Assembly: GCF_037327425.1 (NCBI RefSeq)
Contig: NZ_CP147846.1
Location: 4,340,001-4,404,000 of the forward strand
DNA from: Rhodococcus sovatensis
GTDB taxonomy: Bacteria; Actinomycetota; Actinomycetes; Mycobacteriales; Mycobacteriaceae
Direction of reading: 5' to 3'
DNA: 64,000 nucleotides
In this document: positions 61,334-64,000 of the stretch, in pieces
Numbering within the stretch: the first letter of the stretch is position 1
Layout of the letters: each line of letters begins with the position of its first letter
Translations under genes and position numbers: made by a program
The notes under the pieces: model-generated
Databases searched by the model: none
What the model was told of the DNA's origin: nothing
Seen by the model: only the letters and a program-made list of their open reading frames with translations

Positions 61334-63257
61334 CTGGGGTGCCGTGTCGCGACGCTACGTCGAGACCAGCTTCGGTGGAGCGACCGACAAGTTCAGCGGA
61401 CGCCAGTTTTCACTTGTCGGCGACGCCGAACTCGACGAGGGTGCAGTGTGGGAAGCCATACTCGATCCGAGCATCGCGGATCTCGGCGAGATCGTCTGGA
61501 TCATCGACCTCAACCGCCAGTCACTGGACCGGGTCGTCCCGAACATCGCCGCGGGGCGGTTGGAAAAGATGTTCGACGCCGCAGGCTGGCAGGTCATCAC
61601 CGTCAGGTTCGGCGGGCTTCTCGAGGCGTTGTTCGCTCGCCCCGGAGGTGATGCGCTGCGCACCCGAATTCTGGACATGCCCAACCCCGAGTATCAGCGT
61701 CTGCTGCGTTGCACTGCAGAAGAATTACGCGTGAGGCTGCCCGGTGACGGCCCCGGTTCGACGGCGATCACTGCGCTGATCGCAGATCTCGACGACAGAA
61801 CATTGACCGAGGCGATCCGCAATCTCGGCGGTCACGATCTTCCTGCGCTTCGCGCGGCGTACGCCCAGATCGACGATAGTCGCCCGACTGTCATCATCGC
61901 GTACACCGTCAAGGGTTTCGGCCTGCCGACGCAAGGTCATCCACAGAACCACTCCTCGCTGCTGACCGTCGACGAATACGATTCGCTTGCAGTCACTCTC
62001 GGCAAGAGCACAACCGATCCGTGGGCGAAGTTCCCGACCGGTAGTGCATCGGAACGAATCTGCGCAGACGCTGCCGCGCGTCTGCACCGCGATCCTCTTG
62101 CGCCGACGGAGCCCCCTGCCGTGCCTACTGATATCGGCCGCACACCGAAAGGCACGGCAACGACCCAAGCGGCGCTCGGCCGCACGCTGCTGGACCTGAC
62201 CCGCGAAGCGCCCGCCGCGGCAGAGCGCGTCGTCACGGTCAGTCCTGACGTCAGTTCGACGACGAACCTCGGCGGATGGGTGAACAAAGTCGGTGTCTGG
62301 TCACCCACCGAGCGGCGCGACTGGTTCGAGGACGATGCCGAAACGATCATGCATTGGCGCGAGAATCCAGCCGGTCAACACATGGAACTCGGTATCGCGG
62401 AAACCAACCTGGTGGGGCTGATGGGTGAGCTCGGCGCTACCTGGAGCCGGTGGGGACAGCCGCTTTTCCCCATCGGCGTCATGTACGACCCGTTCGTCGA
62501 GCGCGCGCTCGAACCGTGGTCGTACGGCATCTATGCGGGCGGCCAGTCGATCCTCGTCGGCACACCGTCCGGCGTGACACTTGCTGCGGAAGGTGGTGCA
62601 CACCAGTCGATCAAGACTCCGTCGATCGGAATCGAGCAGCCGGGATGCATCAGCTATGAGCCTGCCTTCGCGATCGATACCGAGTGGGCGCTCCTCGCCA
62701 GCATCGCGCGACTCGGGCGTCCCGACGGCACCTCCGCGTATCTCCGGCTGTCCACGAGGCCGGTCGATCAGACATTGGCCGATGTTCCGACGGATCCTGC
62801 TGCGCGAGAACGTCGCCGACGACAGGTGGTCGCGGGCGGGTATCCGCTCGTTCGCCGACCCGATGCCGTTGTCACCATCGTGTCGATGGGCGCACTGATG
62901 ACCGAAGCGCTGGAATCAGCGGCGAGACTCGACCGAATCGGCGTCGTGGCCGACGTCCTGTGCATCACGAGCCCCGGACTTCTGTGGGATGCAGTGCAGG
63001 CACGAAACGGACGTGGCGACGCCCCGAGCTGGATCCTCGACCAGCTCTTCCCGGCAGAACGCGCGACACCCATGGTGACGGTGCTCGACGGCCACCCGCA
63101 CACACTTGCATTCTTGTCGACGGTGAACCGTGTCGCGTCGATATCGTTGGGTGTGAGCATGTTCGGTCAGGTCGGGTCGCTCGACGAGGTCTATCGGTAT
63201 CACGGCATCGACACCGATTCGATCGTGCGCGCCGGCCTGGACGTCATCGGCAGGTGA
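61320..63257 (+). pseudogene. AceE-like pyruvate dehydrogenase E1 (homodimeric type), N-terminally truncated
   Basis: From about 61320 the plus strand reads 'SATAPIWGAVSRRYVETSFG', then the thiamine-diphosphate region 'LVGDAELDEGAVWEAILDP' and 'IDLNRQSLDRVVPN', and a central and C-terminal part ('WWVNKVGVW'-like region, 'GIAETNLVGLMGELGATW'). It ends at 63257. Full-length relatives carry another 150-200 residues at the N terminus, so the first part of the cofactor-binding domain is missing. No plausible start exists at the break; the frame upstream is lipase antisense. Its 3' end overlaps the DapA-family gene by 58 bp. Confidence 0.75.
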
Positions 63258-64000
63258 GGGAGTGTCGCCGCTAGGCGCTGCACGTGCTCCTGCGGCGACT
63301 CGAGGAGCGGAAGTCGCACTGCCGCAGCGTCGATGATACCGAGCGCGTGCAGTGCGACCTTTGCCATGATTGCCCCCTGGGATGTCCTCATGACTGCATC
63401 GGTGAACGGCAGCAGTCCCCGCTGTAGACGACGAGCCGATTCGAGATCGCCGTCACGGACCAGTTGTATGAGTTCGGCGTTCTGCTCTGCCACGATGTTT
63501 CCCACGACGCTGACGAGCCCCGCCGCACCGATGGCAAGGTACGGCAAGTTCAGCTCGTCGATTCCACAGTAATAGTCGAGCGAAGTCCGAGACATCATCG
63601 ACATAGCCTCGAACAGATCGCCTTTCGCGTCTTTGACTGCGCGAATGTTCGGGTGTCCCGCAAGTTCGACGAGTGTCGCCGGGTCCATCGCGGTCCCAGC
63701 GCGCGCGGGGACGTCGTAGAGCATCACCGGCAGATCCGTCGCATCCGCCACCGCCATGCAATGAGCAACGATTCCGGCCTGCGTCGGCCGCGAGTAGTAC
63801 GGGCAGACGACCAGCAGTGCATCCGCCCCCGCCGACTGAGCCCGACGAGCTCGCGCGACACTGGATGCAGTGTCGTTGGTGCCGACTCCTGCGATCACCC
63901 GTGCTCGGCCGTTCGCCTTCGCCGCTACCGATTCGATCAGCGCCGCCGTCTCGGTCTCGGTGAGCGTGGGTGCCTCACCTGCTGTGCCTGCCACGACGAT
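63200..64000 (-). CDS. DapA-family (dihydrodipicolinate synthase/aldolase) protein, 5'-partial
   Basis: The frame runs off the window edge; the visible 267 codons begin 'IVVAGTAGEAPTLTETE', equal to the family 'GTTGESPTL' motif. The Schiff-base lysine lies in 'IRAVKDAKGDLFEAM' and the proton-relay Tyr in 'VMLYDVPARAGT'. Full-length members have about 300 residues, so some 30 are missing. It may be lysine-pathway DapA or a related aldolase/lyase; the sequence does not decide. It is convergent with, and overlaps, the AceE-like remnant. Confidence 0.88.
   Translation of the reverse strand: MVVAGTAGEAPTLTETETAALIESVAAKANGRARVIAGVGTNDTASSVARARRAQSAGADALLVVCPYYSRPTQAGIVAHCMAVADATDLPVMLYDVPARAGTAMDPATLVELAGHPNIRAVKDAKGDLFEAMSMMSRTSLDYYCGIDELNLPYLAIGAAGLVSVVGNIVAEQNAELIQLVRDGDLESARRLQRGLLPFTDAVMRTSQGAIMAKVALHALGIIDAAAVRLPLLESPQEHVQRLAATLPHLPMTSRPARTIESVSMP

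Noticed and set aside
1..64000. CRISPR array, tRNA or rRNA genes
   Set aside because: I found no regularly spaced short direct repeats and no recognisable tRNA or rRNA sequence; a dedicated scan was not possible.

Overview
The window is high-G+C DNA with frequent GTG starts and many ATGA-type gene overlaps. The gene content (two branched-chain keto-acid dehydrogenase clusters, PaaR-type operators, an NDMA-type alcohol dehydrogenase, MocR/PucR/AraC regulators) points to an actinobacterium of the order Mycobacteriales, most probably Rhodococcus. The species call is an inference from family content. I saw no rRNA, tRNA or CRISPR array.

Layout: (1) 1-7985 holds the end of a universal stress protein, an amino-acid permease, a gamma-carbonic-anhydrase-like protein, an Lrp regulator, and a complete E1alpha/E1beta/E2/E3 dehydrogenase operon. 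(2) 8089-19060 is a mobile-element zone. One intact IS5-family copy and a second, inverted copy split by an IS21-family element flank a two-gene cassette: a DUF4062 protein and a PD-(D/E)XK nuclease-like protein. Further on, an ISL3-family element interrupts an MFS transporter gene. (3) 19220-35683 is a phenylacetate catabolic region: paaZ, an EthD protein, paaI, regulators, paaF/H/G-like genes, paaABCDE, paaK and an AraC regulator, with four PaaR-like operators. (4) 35706-41586 is an aldehyde dehydrogenase, an alcohol dehydrogenase, a nitrilase, an aldoxime dehydratase and an AraC activator. Joined to region 3, it reads as a route from phenylacetaldoxime through the nitrile and phenylacetate to phenylacetyl-CoA and ring opening. 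(5) 41665-44863 is a GAF/PucR regulator and a second GlcD-like flavoprotein. (6) 44929-49664 is a second dehydrogenase operon whose E3 gene is frameshifted in a homopolymer. (7) 49830-64000 carries an AhpD-like/MocR pair, an SDR-kinase-acyl-CoA dehydrogenase operon behind a 22-bp palindrome, a NUDIX gene, small proteins, an ATP-grasp protein overlapping a 674-residue unknown, a DUF1275 protein, two genes truncated head to head (secretory lipase and AceE-like E1), and the end of a DapA-family gene.

A 46-bp palindromic element occurs five times (1896, 5710, 29486, 44870, 60489). Four copies are intergenic and one is translated in frame inside the linker of the first E2. The best candidate for an undescribed system is the DUF4062 plus nuclease cassette at 9206-12149; the ATP-grasp plus unknown pair at 56425-59687 is second.
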